From: CAZGMJ01 sp964526785
GTDB taxonomy: Bacteria > Planctomycetota > Phycisphaerae > Sedimentisphaerales > Anaerobacaceae
DNA length: 64,000 bases
Direction of reading: 5' to 3'
Assembly: GCA_964526785.1 (NCBI GenBank)
Contig: CAZGMJ010000014.1
Coordinates: 35,627-99,626, forward strand
Below, piece after piece: positions 33,277-42,454 of this stretch. Position 1 is the first letter of the stretch. Every line of letters begins with the position of its first letter. The notes below the pieces were generated by a model. The model was not told where the DNA came from and did no database searches. It worked only from the letters and a program-made list of their open reading frames with translations. Position numbers and translations under genes: made by a program.

Positions 33277-34017
33277 TTATTCCGCAGGTAAGTCTCTGTT
33301 GATCAGATATTTGGCGATGACGGTATTGAGGCTGCACGGGGCGGGCTTGCCCTCGCGGTACAAGTGGAGTACTTCAAGGTCGGATGTCCAGACGACGTCG
33401 CCCGGAGCGACCAGGCAGATGCTTCCCGGCTCGAAGGTGTCGCGAAGCTGGGAGTCCGTCAGATAGAAGTGTTCGTCACAGACAACGGCGTCGTAGACCC
33501 GCATGAGCGGGGGAATGTCGGTGGGCTGGAACCAGAGTTTGATCTCGCGCTCGGCGTCGGCGGCATTTGCAGAGGCATGGATGAGGTTGTCCATGCGCGT
33601 GCTGATCTCGGCGCCCGTTTCATCACGTATGGGAACCACGGTGCCCAGCGACCGAATGCAGCCCGGTTTCTCTTCGCGGGCAACGTGCGGATTGGTCGGC
33701 CCGGCAATCTCGCGTATTCTCTTCATCACATCGGGACCCTGATAGATGATTGCGATGACCCGGCGTTTCCATGCATCTTCGGGATAGTGGATGCAGCCCG
33801 TGATGTACTCGAGGAGCGAAGGGTAGAAGGGCTTGCCCCGGTGTTCGGCGTAGTGCTCTTCTGCGAGCATGTTGCTCACATGGATGATCTTGGTCGCGGC
33901 GAAGCGCGAGCCCGTATGAAACTCCGAGAGTTGGGAGAGCAGAAAGCCGGTCACAGAGTTCTTGAGAGCGTCCGGTTTGATTAACACAAGTGTCTGTTCG
34001 AGTTCCCTGGTCTTCAC
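33277..34017 (-). CDS. ndk: Nucleoside diphosphate kinase with C-terminal extension
   Basis: A protein of 246 residues against about 140-150 for normal NDK. TLVLIKPDALKN is the N-terminal motif, the active His is expected at H147 in NLIHASANAADAEREI, and KPGCIRSLGT precedes it. The loop between these is about 14 residues longer than usual (PIRDETGAEISTRMDN). About 80 residues follow the last helix (from LWFQPTDIP onward) and match nothing I know. NDK transfers phosphate between nucleoside triphosphates and diphosphates. Usual N-x-x-H-G-S-D-S is altered to H-A-S-A-N here, yet the His is kept. The gene is 229 bases from ftsW in the same direction; no clear ribosome site. Confidence 0.85.
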   Translation of the reverse strand: MKTRELEQTLVLIKPDALKNSVTGFLLSQLSEFHTGSRFAATKIIHVSNMLAEEHYAEHRGKPFYPSLLEYITGCIHYPEDAWKRRVIAIIYQGPDVMKRIREIAGPTNPHVAREEKPGCIRSLGTVVPIRDETGAEISTRMDNLIHASANAADAEREIKLWFQPTDIPPLMRVYDAVVCDEHFYLTDSQLRDTFEPGSICLVAPGDVVWTSDLEVLHLYREGKPAPCSLNTVIAKYLINRDLPAE

Positions 34018-34246
34018 TGCACCGCTCCTGTATCAGAGTATGTACCGTTTTGTTCGTCAGGCAGGACGCAATCTCGTGCTGTTCGCATGAGACTGGACTT
34101 CCACTGTCGTGATGATAGCCGAGTGTGCCATAGGCCGCAACCACCTGTTGGTTGTTTTGTTTCTGTCCCGGCAAAAACCATAGATCGGCGTTTTTTTCTG
34201 TCGCCCTTGAGACTATTCGCAGCAGAGCAACGGGTCATCGCAGGTC

Positions 34247-35422
34247 TCAGGATTCTTCGACTGTGCGTGTTTCCGGACGCTGTTCGGCGGTCTGCTGAGC
34301 GATGTTCACGAGCACGCCGACAGCGGCCGAGCAGAGCAGCATGCTGGTTCCGCCCGCACTGACGAAGGGCAGGGGAATACCTTTGGTGGGCAGGACGACG
34401 GTGACGACGCCGATGTTGAGCGCCGCCTGGATGGCGATGGCGGCGGTGATTCCGGCGGCGAGCAATTGGCCGAATGGGTCTTTGCAGCGCAGCACGACCC
34501 ATAGACCGAGGCAGACGAACAGCACGAAGAGGAGTATGACCGCTGCACTCCCGACGAAGCCAAGTTCTTCGCCGATGATCGCGAAGACGAAGTCGGTAGT
34601 GTCTTCAGGCAGGTGGCCGTATTTGCATATCCCGCGGCCAAGCCCTTTGCCCCAGAGGCCGCCCGAACTGATGGCGATGAGCGACTGGTTGGCCTGGTAA
34701 TTGGCGGCGTCCGCGCCGGTGTCGGGATTAAGGAATGCGACGATGCGCTCCATGCGCTTGGGCGATTTGGACAACACGTACGCGAAAGCAGCGGCCCCGA
34801 AAGGCAAAGGCAGGAGCAAATGCCACCATCTGGCTCCGGCGGTGAGCAATATGAGAAACGCCAGCAGGCCTACGAATGCGGCCGTCCCCAAATCTTCGAC
34901 GACGATCAAGCCCACAACGACCGCGACCAGTGCGCTGATCGGCAGAAATCTGGCCCAGAAGCGCTTAAGGTCCGAGCGAAATCTCGTGCACACAGCGGCG
35001 AGGAAGAAGATTGTGGCCCATTTGGCCAGTTCGGAGGGCTGAAAGGTGAACCGCGCAGGGCCGAGCGATATCTCGATCCAGCGACGGGCGTAGTTGCGCT
35101 CGGTCCCGATGGCGGGAATCAGGACGACAATGAGCAGCACAATGCTGATCCCTATCCAGTACGTGGTGGGACTCTTGAGCCAGCCTCGGGCCAGGCCAAA
35201 GCGGCGGTAGTCGAATGAAGCGGCCGCGAAAAGAATGACGCAGGCCAGCGGGAAGTAGACGATCTGTTTGAGGCTGGGGTACTTATAGAACTTGCTGATG
35301 TTGATTTCCTGAGCGACGCTGGCGTCGGCGGAAAAGACGAAAACGGTGCCCACGGCCATCAGGACAACTACCGTCATGCTGATGAGGTTTGCGACCGGGT
35401 TTTCTCGGGGTAATCTGACCAT
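34247..35422 (-). CDS. ftsW: FtsW/RodA/SpoVE family peptidoglycan glycosyltransferase
   Basis: A protein of 391 residues with about ten membrane segments. Family motifs are ARRWIEISLGPARFTFQPSELAKWA, VVEDLGTAAFVGLLAF, AFLNPDTGADAANYQANQSLIAISSGGLWGKGLG, DFVFAIIGEELGFVG and GIPLPFVSAGGTSML. The conserved Asp in VEDLGT and the Lys/Glu loops match SEDS proteins. FtsW builds septal peptidoglycan, RodA side-wall; the two are close, and without ftsI or mreBCD neighbours FtsW versus RodA rests on overall similarity. It is divergent from lpxB. AAGGA lies upstream of the ATG but at a rather long spacing. Confidence 0.9.
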   Translation of the reverse strand: MVRLPRENPVANLISMTVVVLMAVGTVFVFSADASVAQEINISKFYKYPSLKQIVYFPLACVILFAAASFDYRRFGLARGWLKSPTTYWIGISIVLLIVVLIPAIGTERNYARRWIEISLGPARFTFQPSELAKWATIFFLAAVCTRFRSDLKRFWARFLPISALVAVVVGLIVVEDLGTAAFVGLLAFLILLTAGARWWHLLLPLPFGAAAFAYVLSKSPKRMERIVAFLNPDTGADAANYQANQSLIAISSGGLWGKGLGRGICKYGHLPEDTTDFVFAIIGEELGFVGSAAVILLFVLFVCLGLWVVLRCKDPFGQLLAAGITAAIAIQAALNIGVVTVVLPTKGIPLPFVSAGGTSMLLCSAAVGVLVNIAQQTAEQRPETRTVEES

Positions 35423-35642
35423 CTACACGGATACGTCCTTTGCGTCGGTGCGGCTCATGCGCAGACCGCGAAAGCCCGCTACGGATATATTCGGCAAAAC
35501 TCGCGGTCGGGCCGTAATTATTCTTCCGGGGTCCACAGACATACGTACACGTCAGGTCACGCGAGGCGGCCCGCGCAGTTGTGCCGCGCGAGCGGCAAGT
35601 TAGTGTTTGCTGTTCGGCCGAATCGTGGTAAAAACTGGAGCT

Positions 35643-36806
35643 ATGCTGAATAAGAATCGTACGTACCGGGTGTTTCTCAGTGTTGCCGAGCCAAGTGCGG
35701 ATGCCCACTGCGCCGGTTTGATCAGGGCCGTGCGCGACAAAGGAATCGACAATATCGAATTCGTCGGGACGGGCGGCCCAAAGATGGAGGCGGCCGGCTG
35801 CCGTATGCTGGAGATGACGGTCGGCAAGGCGGTGATGATCTACAAAGCCTTTTTTGAAGTGGTGCACTTCTACTTCCTGATTCGGAGGATTCGGCGGTAT
35901 TTTGCGGAGAATCAGGTGGATGTGGCGGTGATTTGCGATTCTCCGGGGCACAACTGGCACATCGCCAAAGCAGCCAGAAAACTCGGTGTGCGGACGCTGT
36001 ATTACGTGGCACCGCAGTTATGGGCCTGGGGCGGCTTTCGGATTGGCAAGTTGCGGAGATGCTGCGACAAATTATGCTGCATCCTGCCCTTTGAGGAGCA
36101 GTGGTTCGGAGACAAAGGCGTCGATACGACGTACGTCGGTAATCCGATGCTGGATGGGATCGCAGTGGCGCACGACAGGCCGGAGCACTACAGGCATTTG
36201 GATACCAGTCGGTTGCAGATCGCCCTGATGCCGGGCTCGCGCGAGGCTGAGTTAAAGGACTTGTGGGTGCCGATGCAGCAGATTGCGATCCGCATGCGGC
36301 AGACGTATCCAAATGTGCGTTTTCTTGTCGTGGCTATCGATCAGAAACGGCGCGAGGCGCTGGACGCACGGCGGATACCCGATTTCACGTGTGAATACCA
36401 CGTGGGCAGCGTGCGGCAGACAGCCGGGGAAGTGGATTACTCGGTTGTGGCAAGCGGCAGTGCTACCCTGGAGGTCGCGGCCGCGGGTTGTCCGATGGTG
36501 ATCATGTACCAGTCAAGCCGCTTTCTATGGCACGCAGCCGGCAAGTACATCGTGAAGACCCACTACCTCTCGCTTGTCAATATCCTGGCAGGCCGGGAGT
36601 TGGTGCCCGAATTCATGCCCTATTTTACGTCCATCGATCCGATTGTTGAGCGCATCACACAGCAGCTTGCGGACACCGAAGAGCTTGCGCGTATCAGTTC
36701 GGAATTGACGGCGCTGGTCGAACCGCTGGCCGGGAAGAGCGCATCACATGAGGTGGCGGATATTCTAATCGCTATGCTCGAACGGGAGGACAGAAAAGAG
36801 GGCTGA
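35643..36806 (+). CDS. lpxB: Lipid-A-disaccharide synthase
   Basis: A protein of 387 residues. The start MLNKNRTYRVFLSVAEPSADAH contains the S-x-x-E-P-S/A-x-D motif that opens LpxB, so ATG 35643 is used; GGAG sits very close (2 bases) before it, a poor spacing. VGTGGPKMEAAGC, CDSPGHNWHIAKAARK, YYVAPQLWAWG and LMPGSREAEL are family motifs. It condenses UDP-2,3-diacylglucosamine with lipid X in the lipid A pathway, indicating a lipopolysaccharide-type outer membrane. Its stop lies inside a hairpin that doubles as the tRNA-Leu terminator on the other strand. Confidence 0.93.
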   Translation: MLNKNRTYRVFLSVAEPSADAHCAGLIRAVRDKGIDNIEFVGTGGPKMEAAGCRMLEMTVGKAVMIYKAFFEVVHFYFLIRRIRRYFAENQVDVAVICDSPGHNWHIAKAARKLGVRTLYYVAPQLWAWGGFRIGKLRRCCDKLCCILPFEEQWFGDKGVDTTYVGNPMLDGIAVAHDRPEHYRHLDTSRLQIALMPGSREAELKDLWVPMQQIAIRMRQTYPNVRFLVVAIDQKRREALDARRIPDFTCEYHVGSVRQTAGEVDYSVVASGSATLEVAAAGCPMVIMYQSSRFLWHAAGKYIVKTHYLSLVNILAGRELVPEFMPYFTSIDPIVERITQQLADTEELARISSELTALVEPLAGKSASHEVADILIAMLEREDRKEG

Positions 36807-36816
36807 CGAAGCCCTC
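36792..36816 (-). terminator. Intrinsic terminator of tRNA-Leu
   Basis: GAGGGCT, loop TCGTC, AGCCCTC: a 7-base perfect stem with a TTTT tract directly after it on the minus strand, 4 bases past the tRNA 3' end. It overlaps the lpxB stop region on the opposite strand. Confidence 0.85.
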
Positions 36817-36819
36817 GAA

Positions 36820-36903
36820 TGCGGATGAGAGGAGTCGAACCTCCACGGGCCGAAGCCCACAGGCACCTGAAGCCTGCGCGTCTGCCAATTCCGCCACATC
36901 CGC
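36820..36903 (-). tRNA. tRNA-Leu (anticodon CAG)
   Basis: An 84-base class II tRNA on the minus strand. The acceptor stem is GCGGATG/CATCCGC with discriminator A, the anticodon loop is CTTCAGGTG (anticodon CAG), the long variable arm is GTGGGCTTCGGCCCGT-like, and the T arm is GGTTCGACTCC. CCA is not encoded. It reads CTG codons, frequent in these genes. An intrinsic terminator follows. Confidence 0.95.
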
Positions 36904-37221
36904 GGAAGATGCTACTTGTATCAATTCTTGGTTGGCCCGTCAAGCCTTTTGCGCCAAATATGCGCTCCCGTAGAGCGCACCGGCCGGAGGACTGCACCGA
37001 GCGGACCAACACACGAGCCGAGGCGAAGCCTGATTTCGAGGGTCGGCAGGTCCGATAGGGACTGGATGTCCGGAAAAGCCGGTTGGAAGCACCGGCGAAT
37101 TCGTGCTGAAGAAACAGAAACAGCAGAATTCTCGTGAATCGCAAATGCAGCTTGACCGATATGGTTTGGCAGTCTGAGGAGGCTTCGGTTTCCTTGCGTC
37201 CGCGGGGGAGCAGGATGTGTG

Positions 37222-37250
37222 TTGGCAGTTGCAGGTTTGTGGTCTATACT
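37222..37250 (+). promoter_or_regulatory. Sigma-70-type promoter of the pilus/secretion locus; gap 36904-37412 otherwise empty
   Basis: TTGGCA (37222-37227), a 17-base spacer and TATACT (37245-37250). Start of transcription near 37257, leaving a leader of about 155 bases before gspE. In the rest of the 509-base gap there are only short frames without support, though GGAGGAGG at 37283-37290 could serve a short leader ORF starting at TTG 37296. Confidence 0.6.
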
Positions 37251-37412
37251 TTATATGGGATGGTCCAAACAAGAATGCAAAACGGAGGAGGTGTGTTGTT
37301 TCATTCTTCACGCAGCGGGCTGCATTCGCCTGGATCCGCCGCCCTTCACCTACCGCTCTGCCCGACAACTGATGCCCGATGAAACACGTTGTTCGAAAAC
37401 GGAGTGAATCGC

Positions 37413-39188
37413 ATGGAGTCCACACCAACAATTGCCGAGACCGCCGACGATAAGTCGTACGATCTGTTCGGCGAGCTATTGGTTTCCCGCGGGCTTTTGA
37501 GCAAGGAGGATCTGGAGAGGGCCATGCAGACCCAGCAGGACAAGGGTGGCCGGCTTGGCGAGGTCCTTACGCACATGGGACTGCTCGACGACGAGGCCAT
37601 AACGCAAGCCTTGGCCGAGCATTTGTCGCTTGACTATATCAGTCTGGAAGACAAGGATCCTGAGGAAGTTATAGATATATCGGTCGCGCGGGGTCTGCCT
37701 GAAAGCATTGCCACGAGATTCAGTGTTGTGGCGCTCAGCCAGGATGGGAAGAAGATTGTGGTTGGCATGGCGGACCCGCTGAACGTCATCGCGATTGACA
37801 CAGTGACCTTAAAGCTGCGGCGTCCGGTAAAACCGGTGGTTTGTTCTCGCAAGGGGATCAAACGGGCCATTGATCTGATCTACCACGGCTCGGATGTCGA
37901 GGAGCAACATCTTCGGGATCTGGTCGAGCACGAGGAGGATATCGAGTCCGGGCCGGATCTCGATAAGCAGATTGAGGATATAACGGAGGCGGATGTCGGA
38001 AGCGAGGCGGATGCGGCCAAGCCGCCGGTTATCCGGTTCGTGGATCTGCTGCTTGCCCAGGCGGCCAAGAGCAGGGCCAGCGATATCCACATCGAACCCC
38101 AGGAACGGTCCATGATGGTCCGCATGCGAATCGACGGCATCCTGCGGAACATGGTGCCGCCGGCCAAGAAGATGCAGACGGCGGTCATTGCGAGGATCAA
38201 GATTCTGGCTGGCATGGACATCGCCGAGCGGCGGTTGCCCCAGGACGGTCGATTTCGTGTGAAGGCATCCGGCAGGCCCATTGACGTTCGCGTCTCGGTT
38301 TTGCCGACGATTTACGGCGAGAAGGTGGTTATGCGTATTCTCGACGCGTCGGCGGTCAATCACGATCTGGACCAGCTTGGCTTTGAGCCGGAGCGACTGC
38401 AGGAATTCAAGGAGATGCTGGAACGGCCTCACGGGATTATGATTGTGACGGGTCCGACGGGCAGCGGAAAGAGCACGACGCTGTATTCAGCGCTGACGTA
38501 CGTAAAGGATCCGGCCAAGAATATCAGTACGGTCGAGGATCCCGTGGAATATCGGTTGGAAGGGATCAATCAGACGCAGGTCAAATCGGAGATCAAGCTC
38601 GATTTTGCCAAATGTCTGCGAGCTTTGCTGCGTCAGGACCCGGACATCATTCTGATCGGAGAGATTCGCGACAAAGAAACTGCTGAGATTGCGATCAAGG
38701 CGTCGTTGACGGGGCACTTGGTGTTGAGCACGTTTCATACGAATGATGCGGCAAGCGCGGTCAGCCGGCTGGTGTACATGGGCGTCGAGCGGTATTTGCT
38801 TGCTTCAAGTCTGAATATGGTGGTTGCGCAACGGTTGGTCCGGAGAATATGCGATAACTGCAAGGAGCCGGCGGAAGTGCAGCCGCAAGTGCTCCAGCGA
38901 CTGAACGTAGACAGCGAAAGAGCCTCGAAGACAACGTTCTACGAGGGCAAAGGGTGCAACACATGCGGCGGGACGGGCTATCGGGGCAGGCTGCCGATAT
39001 TCGAGTTCCTGCCGGTCGACGGGGACGTAGCCGAGGGGATTGTCAGCGGTGTCAGTGAGAACGAAATACGCAATATGGTCCGAGAAAGAGGGTACGGGAG
39101 CCTTTTGAGCGACGGCGTCAACAAGATGCTGGCGGGATTGACAACGGCCGAGGAGGTCTTGCGGGTGACGTTTACGGGCAACAAATAA
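37413..39188 (+). CDS. gspE: GspE/PilB-type assembly ATPase
   Basis: A protein of 591 residues. ATG 37413 has GGAG 8 bases upstream; a longer TTG start is possible. The N-terminal MshEN/T2SSE-N domain (about 16-160) has two short repeats of the RLGEVL type. The Walker A motif GPTGSGKSTT sits near 347-354, followed by the Asp box and Walker B (LRQDPDIILIGEIRDKETAEIA). Zinc-binding cysteines are CDNC and CNTCGGTGYRG near 480-520. This cytoplasmic hexamer powers pseudopilus or pilus assembly. It opens the locus gspE-gspF-pseudopilins-pilMNO-secretin. GspE and PilB cannot be separated by eye; the pseudopilin set favours a type II secretion/type IV pilus hybrid. Confidence 0.93.
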   Translation: MESTPTIAETADDKSYDLFGELLVSRGLLSKEDLERAMQTQQDKGGRLGEVLTHMGLLDDEAITQALAEHLSLDYISLEDKDPEEVIDISVARGLPESIATRFSVVALSQDGKKIVVGMADPLNVIAIDTVTLKLRRPVKPVVCSRKGIKRAIDLIYHGSDVEEQHLRDLVEHEEDIESGPDLDKQIEDITEADVGSEADAAKPPVIRFVDLLLAQAAKSRASDIHIEPQERSMMVRMRIDGILRNMVPPAKKMQTAVIARIKILAGMDIAERRLPQDGRFRVKASGRPIDVRVSVLPTIYGEKVVMRILDASAVNHDLDQLGFEPERLQEFKEMLERPHGIMIVTGPTGSGKSTTLYSALTYVKDPAKNISTVEDPVEYRLEGINQTQVKSEIKLDFAKCLRALLRQDPDIILIGEIRDKETAEIAIKASLTGHLVLSTFHTNDAASAVSRLVYMGVERYLLASSLNMVVAQRLVRRICDNCKEPAEVQPQVLQRLNVDSERASKTTFYEGKGCNTCGGTGYRGRLPIFEFLPVDGDVAEGIVSGVSENEIRNMVRERGYGSLLSDGVNKMLAGLTTAEEVLRVTFTGNK

Positions 39189-39215
39189 CGGCTCGGCCAG
39201 GGTGCATCATCCGGA

Positions 39216-39236
39216 CTGCCGGCATCCATCCGGCAG
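39216..39236 (+). repeat. CTGCCGG/CCGGCAG hairpin between gspE and gspF
   Basis: A perfect 7-base inverted repeat with a 7-base loop, 27 bases after the gspE stop. No U-tract follows, so it is not a clear terminator. A related palindrome with the same core arms occurs at 58217-58238. It may act in RNA processing or be one of a family of extragenic palindromes. Confidence 0.5.
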
Positions 39237-39411
39237 GATTATCCGCCTCCATTCAGTTCGGGCTAAACCGACATCATATATGCACCGATGAAGCAAGAGC
39301 TACCCGCGCAATCCGGATCGGAATGCCCGGATGGCCCGGTGCGCCGAACGGATTGGGGGCGAGTGGCTTTTGGGATGGGTGTAATCTTTCTTTGTTTGAG
39401 AAAGTCCAAAG

Positions 39412-40623
39412 ATGAAGTGTTACAAGTATGTCGCTCGGGACAAGTCGGGAGGCCGCAAAGAAGGTCTGACACAGGCCAATGCGTCGAGCGATGTGCTGGG
39501 GTGGCTGCGTTCGCAGGGCTTCACCCCCGTCTCAATCAATGAAATTGCTCAGAAGAATCGTCAAAAGCGGAAAGGGAGCGGCCGTAAGCCGATCAAATCA
39601 GCCGATCTGGCCGCGTTTTGCTGGCAAATGACGACGATGCTCGAGGGGGGAATTCCGGTTACAACTGCAATGGACACGGCGGGCGAGGACATCGACAACC
39701 TGCAGTTGAGAAGAGTTCTCGAACAGATTTCTCAGGAAGTGAAGAAAGGCCGGCCTTTTTCCGAGAGCCTGGCAGCATATCCTGGCGTATTTAACCGGTT
39801 GTCGTGCGCGATGATTCTGGCAGGCGAGACCAGTGGAAACCTGGCCGATGCTATGCACAGATTGGCGCAGTACTTCGACAATCGCGACAAACTCATCAAG
39901 AAGGTCAAGGGAGCGATCACATACCCGATCTTCGTCTTTTGCTTCATATCGCTGATTGTTGTGTTCATTATGGCGTTTATCGTGCCGCGTTTTCGTACGA
40001 TTTTCAATCAGATGGGCAACGAGCTGCCTGCCTTCACACAGGGCTTTCTTGACCTGTACGACGTTCTGAAAGCCAATATCCTGTATATGATTATCGGCGG
40101 GGTGGCGCTTGTTGTCGGTGCGGCTCTTGTTGCGAAGACCGAAAAAGGACATCACTTGCTCAGCAGAGTGGTCTTGCGGCTTCCATTGTTTGGCAAGATA
40201 CTGAGTCAGGCCTTTCTGACAACATTCTGTCGGACCATGGGAACCCTTCTGACTTCCGGCGTATCGGTCCTGGAGTCCTTCGACATTCTCTCGGGCATGA
40301 CCAACAACGACGTGATACGGTCTGCAATCGTGCGTTCGCGGGAACTGATCGTAGCCGGTTCGAACGTATCGGGCGCTCTGGGGGCGGCGGGCTTCTTTCC
40401 GAATATGGTGGTCAAGATGATTCAGGTCGGCGAGGAGAGCGGATCGCTGCCCGTCGTATTGCATCGCGCCGGCGAACACTACGAGCGCAAGGTCGACACG
40501 ACGATAACCGCGGTCATGAGTATGCTCGAGCCGATCATGATTGTCACCGTGGGAGCGATCGTATCGGTTGTAGTCGTCGCGCTCTATCTGCCGGTTTTCA
40601 CGATGAGCGACATGGCAAAATGA
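39412..40623 (+). CDS. gspF: GspF/PilC inner-membrane platform protein
   Basis: A protein of 403 residues with the two T2SSF domains of the family. The first begins at about 65 (LAAFCWQMTTMLEGGIPVTTAMD), with GNLADAMHRLA; the first hydrophobic helices follow (ITYPIFVFCFISLIVVFIMAFIVPRF). The second repeat starts near 270 (LTTFCRTMGTLLTSGVSVLESFDILSGMTNN), and the last membrane helix is VSVVVVALYLPVFTM. It is the inner-membrane hub contacted by GspE. The ATG has no strong ribosome site, and 223 bases with a hairpin separate it from gspE. Family length is normal (about 400). Confidence 0.93.
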   Translation: MKCYKYVARDKSGGRKEGLTQANASSDVLGWLRSQGFTPVSINEIAQKNRQKRKGSGRKPIKSADLAAFCWQMTTMLEGGIPVTTAMDTAGEDIDNLQLRRVLEQISQEVKKGRPFSESLAAYPGVFNRLSCAMILAGETSGNLADAMHRLAQYFDNRDKLIKKVKGAITYPIFVFCFISLIVVFIMAFIVPRFRTIFNQMGNELPAFTQGFLDLYDVLKANILYMIIGGVALVVGAALVAKTEKGHHLLSRVVLRLPLFGKILSQAFLTTFCRTMGTLLTSGVSVLESFDILSGMTNNDVIRSAIVRSRELIVAGSNVSGALGAAGFFPNMVVKMIQVGEESGSLPVVLHRAGEHYERKVDTTITAVMSMLEPIMIVTVGAIVSVVVVALYLPVFTMSDMAK

Positions 40624-40812
40624 TCGGCGAGGACAGAATTAGGTTCCTTGCAGGTTAACTCGACGTGATGTTTGGTCGATTAGCTCTACGGCATGGACGC
40701 GGGCGGCGAAATGGCATGTTCACAGGATGAGGTCGTTCCCAGAGAGATTGAAAGAAGACCCGATTCTCTGGTCAAGCGAAGTTTCAGGCACATTTATTTA
40801 GGAGTATTGGAA

Positions 40813-41202
40813 ATGAGGAGTAGAAAAGGCTTCACATTGATCGAACTGATGGTCGTGGTTCTGATCGTTGGAATTCTTGCCGCGGTGTCGGTTCCTCTGA
40901 TGCGGGGTCGTATCGATGCAGCCAAGTGGTCCGAGGGTAAGGCCATTATGGGTACGATCGCAACTTCAATCCGCGCACACGTTGCTGAAAAGGGGCCCGG
41001 CTTCAGCAAGAGTCCAGATTTGAGCGAACTGGGCTTTTCGAGCAAGGACCTGGAAGGGACGTATTTCACGTCCAAGGACTTCTCGTGGTCGATCAGCAAA
41101 CATGATCCGATCCAATTCAGCATTACCGCCAAGGCCCCGAAAGAAATATCGAGTCCGTCGCAGATTACCCTGGATCAGACCGGTACATTTACGGAGAAGT
41201 AA
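40813..41202 (+). CDS. GspG-like major pseudopilin
   Basis: A protein of 129 residues from ATG 40813 (AGGAG 8 bases upstream). A short leader MRSRKG is followed by the prepilin cleavage site and helix GFTLIELMVVVLIVGILAAVSVP, with the N-methylated Phe and Glu5. The globular part is small, with the alternating loops GFSSKDLEGTYF and a beta end (FSITAKAP). It looks like a type II secretion GspG or type IV pilin-like major subunit. The calcium-binding C-terminus of GspG is not clearly visible. It needs a prepilin peptidase, which is not in this window. The pseudopilin genes follow in order. Confidence 0.85.
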   Translation: MRSRKGFTLIELMVVVLIVGILAAVSVPLMRGRIDAAKWSEGKAIMGTIATSIRAHVAEKGPGFSKSPDLSELGFSSKDLEGTYFTSKDFSWSISKHDPIQFSITAKAPKEISSPSQITLDQTGTFTEK

Positions 41203-41282
41203 ACTGGCGATGCGGGGACCTGTGCCCGCCCAGAAGCGATCGGGCCCCGTTTTGGGTTTCCTGCGAGGCAGGATACAATGTG

Positions 41283-41531
41283 ATGACGGTACAAACGTGC
41301 GAGCATGCACAGAACAAACAGCAGAGGTTCTCCGCGGGTACGACCTTTATTGGGGTTGTATTCGCGGCGGCCATGTTGCCGGCGGCCGTTATCGGGGTCT
41401 CCGCATATCGGTATCACAATACAATTCAGGGCAAGAAAGCAGCCGGACACTTTGCCGCGGCAGAGTCGACTTCGTTGCCGGCCAGGAAGCACCACAATCG
41501 AACGGTTTGGACCGATTGCCGTCTCTTATAA
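41283..41531 (+). CDS. Small membrane protein, possible degenerate pseudopilin (82 aa)
   Basis: An 82-residue frame between gspG and the GspI-like gene, starting ATG 41283 (a GTG lies one codon before). It has one hydrophobic segment, AGTTFIGVVFAAAMLPAAVIGVSAYRYH, set after a short polar head as in a pilin N-terminus, but the position where pilins have Glu5 is Gly. The tail is basic and short. It may be a minor pseudopilin lacking Glu5, as GspK does, a remnant, or a chance frame. The ribosome site is weak. The position inside the operon is the main support. Confidence 0.4.
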   Translation: MTVQTCEHAQNKQQRFSAGTTFIGVVFAAAMLPAAVIGVSAYRYHNTIQGKKAAGHFAAAESTSLPARKHHNRTVWTDCRLL

Positions 41532-41762
41532 ACACGGCCCTCGGACCTGTCGATCTACACGGTGGGTGATTCGATCAATCCACACCCTGCGGGATCTTCA
41601 GTGCCAATACGATCCGACGTGGCGCCGGACCACATGTGCTGCGGCGCCCTTTGGGCATGGGAACAGAGTTGGCGTATTAGCGAACTCATATGGGTCAGGC
41701 GCCGCACGTACGGTGCGTATCGGCCTGTTCTTTCACATGATGGTCGGACTAACCGACCGAAA

Positions 41763-42413
41763 ATGGGGAGGCTCCAGATTAAGACGAACACAAGCACAAG
41801 CACCAGCGAGGTTCGCGGGCCAACGCTTCTTTCAGCTCGATCCGCGCATCACAAGCGTTCCGGCCGAATTTGCGAAGACAGGGGTTTCACGCTCATAGAA
41901 GCGATGATCGCTATTGTTGTCCTGGCGGTCGGTGCGGCGGGCTTTCTGAGTTTTCAATATCACGGAGCAAGGCACACGCAAATCGCTCAAGCGCAACTCA
42001 GCGCAACAAGAATTGCGAGGCTCGTCCTCGAAGACTGGAAGAGCACGGGCGCTTCCGCCCAATACAATCCGGCGGATCTGGATCTGGGCTTTTCAAGAGC
42101 TCTTGGCGTTCCATCTGGCTTTTCCTCGCCCTCCGGACTGGGCTCGACGCTGCGCGATTCCGTCTTTGCCATAGCCATCGACGAGTTGCCCATGCTTGTT
42201 ATGCTCCAATCGAAGGATGTTGCCCAAGATTCGGTCTCTGATTTGACGTTGCGGCAACTCAGTGTCACTGTAGGTTTCGGATCGCCATCCAAGGTGGATA
42301 TTGAGAAGTACTCCAGCCTGAGTAGGCTGAGCAGTATGATGAGCGATTATCTCGCCAACATTCCTTCGATTACCCTGAGCACATACGCAAGGATCGACTC
42401 CTCCGGTGGATAG
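41763..42413 (+). CDS. GspI/PilV-like minor pseudopilin with long leader
   Basis: About 216 residues from ATG 41763. The pilin segment GFTLIEAMIAIVVLAVGAAGFLSFQYHG starts only after about 40 residues (MGRLQIKTNTSTSTS, RSGRICEDR), far longer than the usual leader of 5-10. No closer in-frame start with a ribosome site is visible, so either the leader is truly long or translation starts at a non-standard codon. The sequence QIAQAQLSATRIARLVLEDWK after the helix is typical of GspI/PilV. It probably caps the pseudopilus tip with the next proteins. A longer frame upstream from 41562 looks non-coding. Confidence 0.8.
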   Translation: MGRLQIKTNTSTSTSEVRGPTLLSARSAHHKRSGRICEDRGFTLIEAMIAIVVLAVGAAGFLSFQYHGARHTQIAQAQLSATRIARLVLEDWKSTGASAQYNPADLDLGFSRALGVPSGFSSPSGLGSTLRDSVFAIAIDELPMLVMLQSKDVAQDSVSDLTLRQLSVTVGFGSPSKVDIEKYSSLSRLSSMMSDYLANIPSITLSTYARIDSSGG

Positions 42414-42454
42414 AGACCGTTCGAATCAACCGCGGCACTCAACAAGGACATAGC

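Noticed and set aside
37283..37407. Short leader ORFs between the secretion promoter and gspE
   Set aside because: GGAGGAGG sits at a fair distance from a TTG, but the translations look random and no conserved feature supports them. Kept only as a remark on the promoter.
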